Assembly: GCF_000321225.1 (NCBI RefSeq)
Contig: NW_004450939.1
Location: 1,198,293-1,262,292 of the forward strand
Reading direction: 5' to 3'
From: Odobenus rosmarus divergens
Lineage: Eukaryota; Chordata; Mammalia; Carnivora; Odobenidae
Length of the DNA: 64,000 nt
In this document: positions 36,804-48,100 of the stretch, piece by piece
Position numbering within the stretch: position 1 is the first letter of the stretch
How the letters are laid out: each line of letters begins with the position of its first letter
The notes under the pieces: model-generated
Seen by the model: only the letters and a program-made list of their open reading frames with translations
Databases searched by the model: none
What the model was told of the DNA's origin: nothing
Made by a program: the position numbers and the translations under genes

Positions 36804-37061
36804 TGTACTAGTTGCCTACGACTGCCATACACATTACCAAACACGGAGTGGCTTAAAACAATAGGCATTTATTATCTCGTAGTTCTGGAGGCCAAAAGTC
36901 TGAAATCAGGTGTTGTCAGGACTTTGCTTCCTCTGGAGGCTCTCGAGGGGGATCCTTCCTTGCTGTTTCCAGCTTCAGGTGCTTTTGGCATTCCTTGCCT
37001 TTCTAGGCTTGTGGTCACATCACTCCAGTCTCTGCCTCCATCTTTACATTGCTTTCCTGTG

Positions 37062-37106
<45 letters not shown>

Positions 37107-37302
37107 TCCCTTGCCTTTTTCTTATCTGAGCATTTGTCATTGGATTTAGAGCCCACCCAGATAATCCGGGATGATCTCCTCATCTCAGGATCCTTAATTA
37201 CATCTGCAAAGACTCCTTTTCCAAATAAGATAATGTTTTCACAGCTTCTGAAAATTAGGATTCACATATTTTTTGGGGGGTGGGCCCATTCAACCTGCTA
37301 CA
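36804..37302 (-). mobile_element. MLT1-type MaLR LTR, antisense
   Basis: The + strand is the reverse complement of an MLT1 LTR: starts 'tgtactagttgcctacgact', continues 'ggcttaaaacaataggcatt', 'gttctggaggccaaaagtct', 'gtggtcacatcactccagtc' (37,011-37,030), 'cattggatttagagcccacc', and 'acatctgcaaagactccttt', and ends 'caacctgctaca'. A (TG)n microsatellite (about 37,064-37,100) has expanded inside it. It is a solo LTR; no internal retroviral sequence adjoins. Confidence 0.88.
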
Positions 37303-37410
37303 TCCAGGTGGTTTAAGAATTAAATATAATTATATGTATGTATATTTACATATATTTATACAAGACCAATGTAGGTACTCAATAAATGTTAATTTATTTC
37401 CCTTCTCTTT

Positions 37411-37712
37411 ATTTTTTTAAAAAAAGATTTTATTTATTTGTTAGCGCATGCACGCACACATGCATGCACACACTCAGGGAGGGGCGGAGGGGGAAGGAGA
37501 GGGAAAGAATCTCAAGTGGACTCTGTGCTGTGCACGGAGCAATGTACAGATGGAGGCAGAGACTGGAGTGATGTGACCATGAGCCCAGGAAGGCAAGAAA
37601 TGCTAACAGGCACCTGTCCAATACAGGGACTCGATCTCATGACCCTGAGATCATGACTTGAGCTGAAACCAAGAGTCGGATGCTTAATTGACTGAGCCAT
37701 CCAGGGGCCCCT
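37411..37712 (-). repeat. Can-SINE carrying an MLT1-derived insert
   Basis: Antisense Can-SINE from AAAGATTTTATTTATTTG to GAGCCATCCAGGGGCCCC with 11-bp target duplication CCCTTCTCTTT at 37,400-37,410 and 37,713-37,723. Between about 37,538 and 37,625 the normal body is replaced or interrupted by ~80 bases of MLT1 LTR sequence, in the orientation opposite to the LTR 500 bases upstream. The element also has a short CA/GC-rich 'gcatgcacgcacacatgcat' variant at 37,446-37,470. Confidence 0.92.
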
Positions 37713-38189
37713 CCCTTCTCTTTAGAAGCCTCTGCCCACCAACATTCTGCATCCCGGCATGATTTTGGCAGTTAGTACAGGCATATCTCATTTTATTATG
37801 CTTCACTTTATTGTGCTTTGCAGATAATGAATTTTTTATAAATTGAAGTTTTGTGGCAATCTTCTATTAAGCAAGCCTATTACTGCCATTTTTCCAACAA
37901 TATCTGCTCACTTCACGTCTCTGTCACATTTGATAATTGTTGTAATACTTCAAACCTTTTCATTATTATTATATTTGTTATGGTCATCTGTGTGCTTTGA
38001 TGTTACTATTGTAATTGTTTTGGGTGTCATGAACTGTGCTCCTATAAGACAGCAAACTTAATCGATAAAAGTGTGTGTTCTGACTGCTTCGCTGACCGGC
38101 CATTCCCCATCAATCTCCCTCTCCTTGGGCCTCCCTATATTCCCTGAGACACAACAATATTGAAATTAGGCTAATTAATAATCCTACAG

Positions 38190-40105
38190 TGGCCTCTAAC
38201 TGGTCACCTGAAAGGAAGTGTCACATGTCTCTCACTTTAAATCAAAAGCTAGAAGTGATTATGCTTAATGAGGAAGGGATGTGAAAGCCGAGATAGGCAA
38301 AAGGCTGGGCGTCTTGCAAGATGTGAATGCAGAGGAATGGTTCTTTTTTTTTCTTTTTTTTTTTTTACATTTTATTTATTTGAGGGAGAGAAAGACAAAG
38401 AGCAGGAGCAGAGGGAAAGGGACAAGCAGACTCACTGCTGAGCGGGGAGCCCTATATGGGGCTTGATTCTAGGACCCTGGAATCATGACCTGAGCCAAAG
38501 GCAGACGCTTAACTGAGCCACCCAGGCGCCCCTACAGGAATGGTTCTGGAAGGAAATTAAAAGTGCTATTCCAGTGAAGAAAGTGAAAAAATCTTATTGC
38601 TGAGGTGGAAAATGTTTTAGTGGTTTGGTTAGAAGATCCAACCAGCCACAATATTCCCTGAAGCCAGAGCCTAATCCGGCCCTGGCTGAAGGCCCTAAAT
38701 CTCTTCAATTCCATGAAGGCTGAGAGAGGTAAGGAACCTGCAGGAGAAAAGGCTGAAGCTAGCAGAGGATGGTTCATGAGGTTTAAAGAAAGAACATGAC
38801 AGAGCAAGGTGGAAGCAGCAAGTGCTGATGTAGAAGCTGTAACAAGTGATCCAGAAGGTCTAGTTAATTAATGAAGGTGGCTACACTAAACAACAGATTT
38901 CCAATGTAGACAAAATAGTTTTCTATTGGAAGAAGATGCCATCTAGGACTTTTATAGCTAGAGAAGAAGAGTCAGTGCCTGGTTTCAAAGCTTCAAAAGA
39001 CAGGTGGACTCTCTTGTTAGGTAGGGCTAATGTAGCTGGTGACTTTAAGTTGAAGCCATTGCTCATTTGCCATTCCCCAATTCTTAGGACCCTGAAGAAT
39101 TATGCTAAATCTACTCTAGAAATAGAACAACAAAGCCTCGGTGAGAGCACATTTGTTTACAACATGGTTTACTGAATATTTTAAGCCTACTGTTGAGACC
39201 TACTGCTTAGAAAAAAAGGTTTCTTACAAGATACTACAGCTCATTGACAATGTACCTTGTCACTCAAGAGCTCTGATGGAGATAGACAATGAGGTTGGTA
39301 TTCTCATGCCTGCTAAAACCACATCCATTCTGGAGCTCATGGGTCGAGGAGTCATTTTGACTTTCAAGTCTTATTTAAGAATACATTTCATAAAGCTTTA
39401 CCTGCCATACGTAGTAATAATTCCTCTGATGGATCTGGGCAAGGTAAATTGAAAACTTTCTGGAGAGGATTCCCCCTTCTAGATCCCATTAAGAGCATTT
39501 ATGATGGGAAGAGGTCCAAATATCAGCATTACCAAGAGTTTGGAAGAAGTTGATTCCAGCCCTCATGGATGACTTTGAGGGATTCAAGACTTCGTGGAGG
39601 AAGTCACTGCAGATGTCGTGGAAAGAGCAAGAGAACTAGAATTAGAAGTGGAGCCTGAAGATGTGACTGAATTGCTGTCAATCTCCTGAGAAAATTCGAA
39701 CAGATGAGGAGCTGCTTCTTATGGATGAGTAAAGAACATGGTTTCTTGAGATGGCTTCCACTCCTGGTGCAGATGCTGTGAAGATTGTTGAAATGACAAT
39801 AAAGGATTTCATAAGCTTAGTTGATAAAGCAGTGGCAGGGTTTGAGAGGATTGACTCCAGTTTTGAAAGAAGCTCTACTGTCGATAAAATGCTACAGACA
39901 GCATTAGCATGCTGCCGAGAAATCATTGATGAAAGGAAGACTCATTCGATGTGGCAAACTTCATTGCTGTCTTGTTTTAAGAAATTGCCACAGCCACCCC
40001 ACGATCAGCAATCACCACCCTGATTGGTCAACAGCCACCAACACTCCCATCAAGAGGCAAGACCTTCCATCAGCAAAAAGATTATTACTTGCCGAAAGCT
40101 CAGGT
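38190..40105 (+). pseudogene. Tigger1 transposase pseudogene
   Basis: Relic of a pogo-type DDE transposase. The N-terminal DNA-binding part starts near 38,190 (SLTLNQKLEV at about 38,234). The central part with [14 protein letters not shown] lies at about 38,928-38,975, '[19 protein letters not shown]' at about 39,013-39,070, and the C-terminal part (about 39,751-40,023) includes GFERIDSSFERSS. Several frameshifts and stops separate these parts, and a Can-SINE splits the 5' portion, so the gene is dead. Confidence 0.9.
38345..38535 (-). repeat. Can-SINE nested in Tigger1
   Basis: Antisense copy from a long T-run to GAGCCACCCAGGCGCCCC. The 12-bp target duplication AGGAATGGTTCT is at 38,333-38,344 and 38,536-38,547, both within transposase sequence. 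Confidence 0.97.
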
Positions 40106-40479
40106 CATAATTAAAATTTTTTTGGCAATAAAGTATTTTTAAATTAAGGTATGTACATTGCTTTTGAAGACATAATGCTATTGCACACTTGATAGACTAT
40201 AGTGTAAACTTTTATGTGCACTGGGAAATTAAAACATTTATTTGACTTGACTTACTGCAATATGTGCTTTGTTGTGGTGGTCTGCCGCAGAACTGCAGTG
40301 TTTCTGAGGTAAGCCTGCGCTCAGTTCAGGACTTTCCCGCCCCACTTCGTCCCCCACGGATGTTCCTGTTGGTGGCCGTCAGGCAGACTTGTCCTTGTCT
40401 TCCGTCCTCCCTTGTGTGGCCACGTCGGGTCCTGGTAGTTGTGACCCGCTCTCCCTTGCATCTCTCCAGATAGTCTTCT

Positions 40480-40960
40480 AACCTTATCCTTCTGGCGCTT
40501 CCTCACTATTGTTGACATTGCCTCCATCTTCACAGCGACCTCAAGCCCTCTCCCCTCTTTTCTCCTGTTCTTTCACACCATCCATCCACTTAGACCTTTA
40601 CAAATTATTTTTCACTGCTGCCAAACTCTACTCAAGTTGGATTGTTTACTCCTGGATGTGCCGTGCACCCGTGCACCCCAGAGCCTCTGCTTATGCTGTC
40701 CCCTTGGTGGAAGTGTTCTCTTCCATCCTTCCTCCTATTTCTTCCAGTGCCTTAAGTTTAAATTTACCCTTTCTTCCCTCTTCTTAGGCCACAGTCATGC
40801 TCACATTTCTGTCTAAAAAAACTTCCTTGACCTTGCTCTCACTTCTCTTAAAATTGCTTTTACTTTGTCACTATCCACTTTACTCTTTCCTACTTGCCTT
40901 TTGTTTCCATTGCTTTCCAAAAACTCTTCTTTTAAAGATTGACAGTCATCTCCTAACAGT
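40480..40960 (+). repeat. L2 LINE 3' part, sense
   Basis: Pyrimidine-rich L2 3' phrasing: 'cttggtggaagtgttctctt', 'ccttcctcctatttcttcca', 'cttccttgaccttgctctca'. The ends are uncertain. This region lies just beyond the Tigger1 right end. Confidence 0.6.
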
Positions 40961-40989
40961 ATTTTTAAGAGGCTACATTGTATGGTCGT

Positions 40990-41235
40990 AAAAAGCTAGA
41001 CCGCTGGGGCCAGCCTGCTGGCGTTTGAATTCTGGCTCCATCACCAGCTAATAACTATGTGACCTTGAGCAAGCTACTTAACTCCATGTTCCAATTTCTT
41101 TATCTGTAAAATGGGAATAATATTACTACCTACCATTATAGGGTTGCTTGTAAGGATTAATTAGGTTAGTATATGTAAAGCTCTTCTAAGGATGCCTGGC
41201 AAAGAGTATGCACCAAGTATTAGTGTTTTATTTGT
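40990..41235 (-). repeat. MIR SINE, antisense
   Basis: 'gaattctggctccatcacca', 'gtgaccttgagcaagctact', 'tatctgtaaaatgggaataa', and 'agggttgcttgtaaggatta' form the classic reverse MIR core, ending 'gcctggcaaagagtatgcac'. Confidence 0.9.
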
Positions 41236-41600
41236 TTAAGCTCTTATTTTTTAGCCTTTGTAGCCTCCGTGGTGTTTGATATGGTTGACCATTTCCTCTT
41301 CTTCATTGTGTTCAAGCTCAGACTAATTCATCTTGGGGCCTTTTATCTTTGTGACCCTCTTTGTGGTCTCTTCATGTATCTGAACTTCACTTTCTTATAC
41401 CTTTTCTGGATAATTTTTCCTTATGGTAATTCACCACCATAGTTCCCACTCTTATATGAATGTCACCCCAAATTGTATTTCTTGCCCTTCTTTCTTAGCT
41501 CCAGTCCTGCACTTCCAATGTACCTATCCAACATAATCTCCCTCTCAAAATCTGCTCCTCGCTGGATTACTTTTTGTTAACGGACCTGCGGCAGTGTATC
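41236..41600 (+). repeat. Probable L2 LINE ORF fragment, sense
   Basis: 'gtgtttgatatggttgacca' and 'cttctttcttagctccagtc' resemble the L2 reverse-transcriptase reading, highly diverged and without an open frame. Confidence 0.4.
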
Positions 41601-43420
41601 ATAGTATTGGGGCCAGGGGCATGTTGTGTCCGAGGCCTTTGAAGCTCAGGAAAGCTTTCTAGATCAGTGTAGACTGGCACATTCTCCTTGTCTGGGATAC
41701 TTTTTTCACTGAACAAAGCTGGATGTGGAAAGGGATGGGGAGACACAGTACTAGCAAGTGCATTCCTTAGTTTTCTTAAGCGGAGAACGAGGCAAGTTCA
41801 TAAATCGCTTACCTCACAAACCCAGGGTAGGATGCCTAGAAGCTGTTGTAAACTTGATTTTTGAGGGTTTTTTTTTTTTTTTATAAGTTGTAGGTATCCC
41901 CCACCGCCCAAAAGCAGACCTAGGTAAATAAGTTAAATTTATGTCTCACAAAGCAGGGGCATATAGCAAATTAACTAGATTAGAGAACAGGGCATGATTT
42001 TAATTAAGCAGTGGTAGTTTTTAGTGTATTTCTGAGTTGTCTCAGTACCAAAGGGCAAAGCTGAGAAAGATTTCCCTGTTTTCTGAAATGCAATTTCTTT
42101 TACTTGGAATAGAAATTTTAGACAAAGATTTCCTCTAACTTGCTGGCTTGCCAATAAGACGTTACATTTTATATTAATGGTAATTAGCGGTCATATAGTT
42201 ATTTGAGTGTGGGTTAACAGTTTAGGGTGTTTAGAAATCAGACAGTTGGAACCATTCTCATGCTAGGTTAGTGTGCCTTGCAATACTTGGACACATTGCA
42301 TTCTTCCTGTTAACAAGGACTCTATTTAAACAAAACAGCTTCATTCCCTAATGGGTTTTGATCTTTAGGGATTAAACCCATGAGGACCATTAACCTAAGG
42401 AATGTAACTCAATTAGCTGTAAATGATTTAAAATAAACTAATAGATTCTCATTTTGGAGAGCTTGGTGTCTTGCATTCCTTAATTTTATCTCCATCCATC
42501 TAATGAATAGTAAATGCATTCTTTTGGTAAATGGTTCACCATTGTCACAGTTGCCATCAGTCATCATTTTTTTTTTTTTTCCTGTAACAGGTTTATTACC
42601 TGATGTTTTGGAAGTTTTTAGGATAATTTGACTTTGATGATTCTTTTCTATACCAGATCTTTTCTTTGCTGCTTAAATCTGACTTGGCTTCACAATGTCA
42701 GACAATATTCTTTATATGAGTAGGTGTGTTAAAAACTCCGTTTCCAGGACACATGGAAGTGCGCTGATATTCTTACCTAGCAGATCCTTGCTTGGACCAG
42801 TATTGTTTCCGGCTGCTTAGTTCTGCTGCCCCATGATAGGTCCTCTCTACGGTTTGGTGCAGAAAAAAATGTTACAAGATATTAGATCACTGAGAACAAA
42901 TTTCATATATAACTTTAGGATTCAATGATCCAAGGTGTTGTAAACCAGTAGGCATTAGTTTTCTATTTGATGGTTTTCCCTGCATCATTTCAGTTGAATT
43001 TTATATCTTGGCTTTTGCTAATCTTAGTTGGCTTTTACTGAATGTTTTCCTACATTTTGGGTTGGCTGTTCTTTTTGTTTTCATTTTTCACTTTGTCTCT
43101 TTTCTTCTTTCTTTTAATGTCCACTCAAGAGCAAAAATGTAATAAAAACTTGTATTTATTTTTAGCCCCATGGGTGTAATAAATTTAAACCTAAACAAGT
43201 TATATCTAATTATAGGACTGCTTTCTAGAGAGGATGTAGACACACTCTTAAAAATGATTGAGGTTAAAACTTATTTGAAGCTTGGATTTCTCTTGTTTTC
43301 TCTGTTATGGATTGACTGTAAAAGGGGAAGTGTTACTGTACTCTGCTTCTGTATTAGTTTTATTTATTCTGTCTTTTGTACTTTGAGTAAGTTAAAATTT
43401 ACATAAAAAATGGCAGAGGA
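41601..43420. other. Intron 1 sequence, unassigned
   Basis: T-runs near 41,867-41,882 and 42,568-42,582. No gene, RNA or repeat recognised otherwise. Confidence 0.45.
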
Positions 43421-43421
43421 G

Positions 43422-43647
43422 AGTGGTGCCTGAGTGGCTCAGTCAGTTAAGCGGTTAAGCAGTTAAGCATCTGCCTTCAGCTCAGGTTATGATCTTGGGG
43501 TTCTGGGGATGGAGCCCCTCATCAGGTTTTCTGCTCAGTGGGGGGCCTGCTTCTCCCTCTCCCTCTGCTCCTCCCCCAACTCGTGCCTGTGCACTCTCTC
43601 TCTCTTTCACTCTCCCTCAAATAAGGAAATAAAATCTTTTAAAAAAT
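43422..43647 (+). repeat. Can-SINE with triplicated head motif, sense
   Basis: GGTGCCTGAGTGGCTCAGTC head followed by three 8-base units AGTTAAGC/GGTTAAGC/AGTTAAGC (43,445-43,468) where the consensus has one. The rest of the element is normal and ends AAATAAAATCTTTT. Confidence 0.95.
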
Positions 43648-44699
43648 GGGAAAGGTGGTAGTAAACATCACATTTTGCTTATCTCTCTGTAGCATCTCAA
43701 GGAAGTAGAGCAGGACCAGAGAATTAGTTGGCGTTTGAGATTTTTTAATTTAGCATTCATTTTTTGAGAGTGTCATTACAGTGTTCAGGGGCAGCTTATT
43801 TTAAAATTGAAAGTCATTAACTGAGACTTGCAGTTTTTTGGTTTTGCCATGAAAATGATCTTCCTCCTCTTGAATGAGTGGAGTTTATGATTTTTTGGCT
43901 GTATGCTTGGAGAATTGAGAGTAGAAAGGCCTTTAGAGAACATCTAATGCAATACCGACTTTTTAGGTGAGGAAACTGAGATTCAGCAAGCTGTCCAGAG
44001 TTATGCGTTGTGCTCACAGAATCAGGACCGAGAAAGGATCTTTTGATTACTTCTGAGCTGCTCTGAGGAGTCCTAGCATCTCAAGAGGCAGAGATGTTTG
44101 TCATCTTTGGCAATTTACCAGTTTCTCCCAAAGCAAGAAATTAGGGGTCTAGTTTTGAAGCACTTAGCACAAAGAATTAAATGTACCAACTTGAAAATAC
44201 ACATTGATTTTGATTTTGTCTGCTTTTACAATCCTGGTAGGTAGATTTGTGACTGAAAGGGAGTGTAAAACTTCTAAGTAATTAACTCAGTAGAGAGAAA
44301 TTACCAAAATAGATAGTGATTCTAGGTCATTCTGCCCCCTAACTCTCCTTCCCCAAACACACTGAGAATTTACAAGATCCATTGCAAGATTCATATTCAT
44401 ACTAGATATTAGGGTGATTTATGATATATTTACTATTAGATAAGGAATCCTTGCCCTTGTGGAGTTTTGGATTTGAGGGAGTTAATATAGAATTAGAGAA
44501 AGTATACTGTATGATTGTATATTTGCAATAAAATGCCTTTTTGAAATTTGTAAGTATATTTTATGGTAGAAAATCACTAAGGATAAAGGAATTCATTATG
44601 ATATTCATTTAGTCTCATTCTATTTGATGGATTTTACTACTTGAATTTTTCATTTTTATTGTTTTAAAAAAGTTTTACAAGTTTGTTTTTTTGGTTTCT
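43648..44699. other. Intron 1 sequence with a MIR scrap
   Basis: 'taggtgaggaaactgagatt' and 'gctgtccagagttatgcg' at about 43,963-44,008 are a MIR remnant. Otherwise unassigned. Confidence 0.5.
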
Positions 44700-44816
44700 T
44701 TTTTTTTTTAGATTTTATTTTTTTTAGGAAATCTCTGCACCCAACATGGGGCTGAAACTTGCAACCCCAAGATCAAGAGTTGCATGCTCTTCTGCCTGAG
44801 CTCGCCAGGCACCCCT
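44700..44816 (-). repeat. Short Can-SINE, antisense
   Basis: 'agattttattttttttagga' through 'caaccccaagatcaagagtt' to GCCAGGCACCCCT. It lies about 170 bases upstream of the exon 2 acceptor and is the nearest SINE to an exon in the window. Confidence 0.93.
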
Positions 44817-44988
44817 GTTTTTATAAGTTTTTGATAATGGGAAATAGTCATTTTATATTTCTGTTTTCCCTTTGGACATGCTAATTGAGTCAGTTTGGGT
44901 TTATTGGGCAGTTCCCCAGTCTGAATATTATTTTATTAAATTAAAAAAAGGCTTACTGAGTTATGATATTTTCTCTTTTCTTTTGTAG

Positions 44989-45105
44989 CCAACACATATC
45001 TCTTTATGGTACAAGCTCGAGGAATAATGTTGAGAGAAAATGTGAAAACAATAGGGCATATGATCAGGCTCTACACAAATAAAAACACTACCCTCAATGG
45101 CACAG
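44989..45105 (+). CDS. B4GALT6: B4GALT6 coding exon 2: membrane-proximal stem
   Basis: 117 bases, phase 1 to phase 1, encoding residues 39-77 plus one base of codon 78. It continues the lumenal stem after the signal anchor (ANTYLFMVQARGIMLRENVK..., ending in LNGT). Two N-glycosylation sequons are visible: NTT at Asn71 and NGT at Asn75. Acceptor TTTTGTAG and donor G|GTAAGA are consensus. The stem positions the catalytic domain in the Golgi lumen. The residue run is diagnostic of B4GALT6 (MVQARGIMLREN versus the corresponding B4GALT5 stem). Confidence 0.97.
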
Positions 45106-48100
45106 GTAAGATTGCTTGCTTCTTAAGCGTCCTTTGTTTCTACTCTTTACCTTTGTAGGCAAAAGTAAGCCCGGTCTCTCAGGCCCTGGGTCTGCCTCTA
45201 AGACGCCTTCCTGTTAAAGATAAAGGTATTCCCTCCTGAGCGTCCTGGGACGTTCCTTTATTGCTCGAGCCAGGGCTTTCCATGTTTTAGGATATGTAAA
45301 GGTGTTCTCACCGAGGTGATGGGGGTTTTGTCCAAAGATACTTAAGTTAATTCTTTATTTTAAAGTTAATTCCTGCAAACATAAAATACAAAAAGCAGCT
45401 TGTGCTTTTTTCAATTCCCCTGTCATAGTTAAGAAAAATCAACCACAAAGAGAAAAATTTATCCATATTAGTCATTCTGCCATCTCTCTTTATGCCCATT
45501 GTAACTCCTAAAATGTTTTTCCAACTATGTTTAGGAAATACTTACTGTTTTTAATTATAGAAGATTCTTAATAATTTTATGGCCTTTTTAGGGGGCTTAA
45601 GGAGAAATTATATAAAAGTGGAAATCCGTAGCTGCTCTTGTCTTTTAAAAATATTATCTGGAAGTATAGTGTCCATCAGAATCACGTGAGGTTTTAAAAC
45701 CAAGTAATAGGCCAAAGTAGTGATTGAATGAAGGCAGAATTGATGCAAATAGATTGAACTATGATTTAAGAATGCTCAGCTTCCCATGGGGCAGTGTTTC
45801 TGCAGTGTCTCCTGAAGTATTATTCGATGTTACTTAAAGGTTTCAGTAACTGGTTGTCACTTCTTGCATCCTCTCTATTCTCATTTTACACAGTTAAAGA
45901 TTTCATTCCTGTCAACATTTCGCCATTGTGCCACTGTAAATGACAGATACACACACACACATACACACACACACACACACAACTAATGGGAAGCCCCTAT
46001 CTGCCAACCATAGATATTTTTTCTTAAAATGTATGTTAAGGTGAGTAATAGTTTACCCTTCTAAAAATTCACAACTGTATCAAATTGATTCTTAATTTAA
46101 TTTCGCACATGCTTCTGCAAAATCCATTCTGGTCATTTGCCTGATTTGTTTTATGATGCCACAAATCAAAACACTCTTGTTTTCTCCCTTTAAGTTGAAA
46201 AAAATTTCTTTTAGAAAGAATTTCATTGTACCTGATATTTTAATAGTATTGTAAAAATTTCATTAATTGGTCTTCTGCTTTAATTGGTCTTTGGAATAGT
46301 AGGTCGATGTTAGGAGCAGTTTAAACATTATAAAAGCTTCTTCAGGACTTGTCCTGGTTGAATAAGTTGATCGTGAAAGTGTTCATTAAAAGTTCACTCA
46401 ACTGAACAGAAATACTCAGCATCCTTAGATTACTGTATTCGTATAAGGGAGTGCTGGACATCTGTGCATAATCGAGTTCCTTTCTTGGGGCATGAATAAG
46501 TTTTATGTGGGAACTCAGTTGAGCTTGATTAGGAGAATTGATTACTGGGTCAAGACAAACTCTCCCCCCGACCTACACCCCACAACTGGAAGACAAGAAA
46601 AAGGGAAATTCTCTTTTCCCCTTACCAACTCATAGTTTCAGTACTGACCAAACAACCACTACCTACTTTGATTAGAGTTGGCTTACTTTTATGAACCTTT
46701 GAAAACTTTTCTCATGGTTCCTTTGCTGGTGGTAAAACTGTTCTCAGGAGATAGTCCATCAGCTAGGAATTGGGTTTGGTTGTAAGAGAGTCCTGGCTGC
46801 AGCAGCTTAAGCCCATGAGACTCTATGTTCTAATGTAAAAGAGATCTGCAAGTTGGATGTCTGGGGCCGTGGTGGAGAAAGTCTCCACACGCCTTCCATC
46901 TTCTGCTCTGTCATGGAGTTTTATAGTCTTCGAAAGTTGTTGTGGGGCTCCAGTCTTTCTATTTGTACTTGGGTTAGTAAGGAGGAGGAAAGGAAGAGAG
47001 AAGAAGAACAGAGGGACCCTTTTAAGGAGACTTCCCAGAAGTTTCACATGGTATTTCTGCTTCCATTACATTGGCCAGGACTTTGTTGTAGGGACTGTAA
47101 ATTACAGTCTTTGAGCTGGGTACACTGGTGCTTTGAATGAAATTGGGGTTCTGTTACCTAAGGAGAAAGGGAAAATGGAGTTTGAGTAGGCAACTGTGAG
47201 ATTCTGCTGTGTTCATGTATATTGAATGATTCATGTAGTCAGTACTCTTACCTAGATACTTGGAGACACAGCATTAAGAAGAACATCCTCTCTCTGTATG
47301 AGGATCTCAAGGCTTTGAGAGAGTTGGAAGCATACATAGTTACTTATAATGCAGTTGTTTATTTCTGCACAGACTTATATAGGTATAATCTGTCAACAAG
47401 GAGATAATGGCCAATAAGGTGCTAAGAGCTAATTGAACTCTAGGGGAGACTTGATTAACATGTACTGGCTCATTTAAAATTTAACACTTGATGGCAATAG
47501 GTTGTGATATTTCTAAGTACATTTGATTTCAAAAAGGGGTTTTTAATCTTGTACCTGACTTTCTGAAGCACCAAGTGTAAATAGATACTACATATAATAT
47601 TTTTGCAAAGAAATCACATACTCTTATAATCAAATGATGCTTTGCCTTGTAGCTATGGAGTTAGTCAAATTAAGGAAACAAGATGTAATCAGTGAATAAT
47701 TACCGAAGCAGATGATAAGGGTCATGCAGTGTTAGAACTGGTAGGTTGGTTAGAAATAGCTGAGCACACTTCCTCATTTGATGGCTGTGTGGTCCGAATC
47801 CTCAGACACTGCCAGACTGACACAGCAAGCCAGGGGTAAACAGACTAGAATTCTCACTGAGTTTCTGTACCTGCTTTAAGCTGCCCTTTGCAGGAAGAAC
47901 AAAGCCCTTGAGAGTCCAATTTGGTGCGATTCTCCTTTTCCTATAAGTGATATAAGTTCCAGTGAGAGCTGAGGAGGGGACCTGTCCAGCAGTTTTCATT
48001 CTGTGTTTCTCTTTTCTTCAGGTGTGGCTCTAGAAAAGAGGAAGAAGTTTTGGGGGCCCAGAACTCATTGTGTTTTTATCCATCCATTCATTAGATGAAA

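Larger units (their letters stand above)
37778..40317 (+). mobile_element. Tigger1 DNA transposon, near full length
   Basis: Pogo/Tc1-mariner superfamily element. The left end CAGGCATATCTCATTTTATT follows a TA at 37,776-37,777; the right end reads inwards as the imperfect inverted copy (TGAGGTAAGCCTG, ends 40,317). The TA on the right has decayed to CG (40,318-40,319). After removing a nested SINE of ~190 bases, the length is about 2.35 kb, close to the ~2.4 kb expected. Terminal repeats, leader, transposase relic and 3' end are all present in order. Confidence 0.93.
23144..44988 (+). other. B4GALT6: B4GALT6 intron 1
   Basis: 21,845 bases, from donor GTAAGC (23,144) to acceptor TTTTGTAG (44,981-44,988) preceded by a T-rich tract. 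The first ~4.3 kb (23,144-27,450) shows no recognised repeat or gene apart from a T-run at about 25,280-25,298. Region 26,720-27,450 is slightly GC-richer and may be an unassigned old repeat. 30,890-33,560 and 34,885-36,800 also show nothing I can name. Repeats within the intron are listed separately. Confidence 0.95.

Noticed and set aside
39751..40023. Open frame of about 90 codons as a possible gene
   Set aside because: It is the surviving C-terminal part of the dead Tigger1 transposase.
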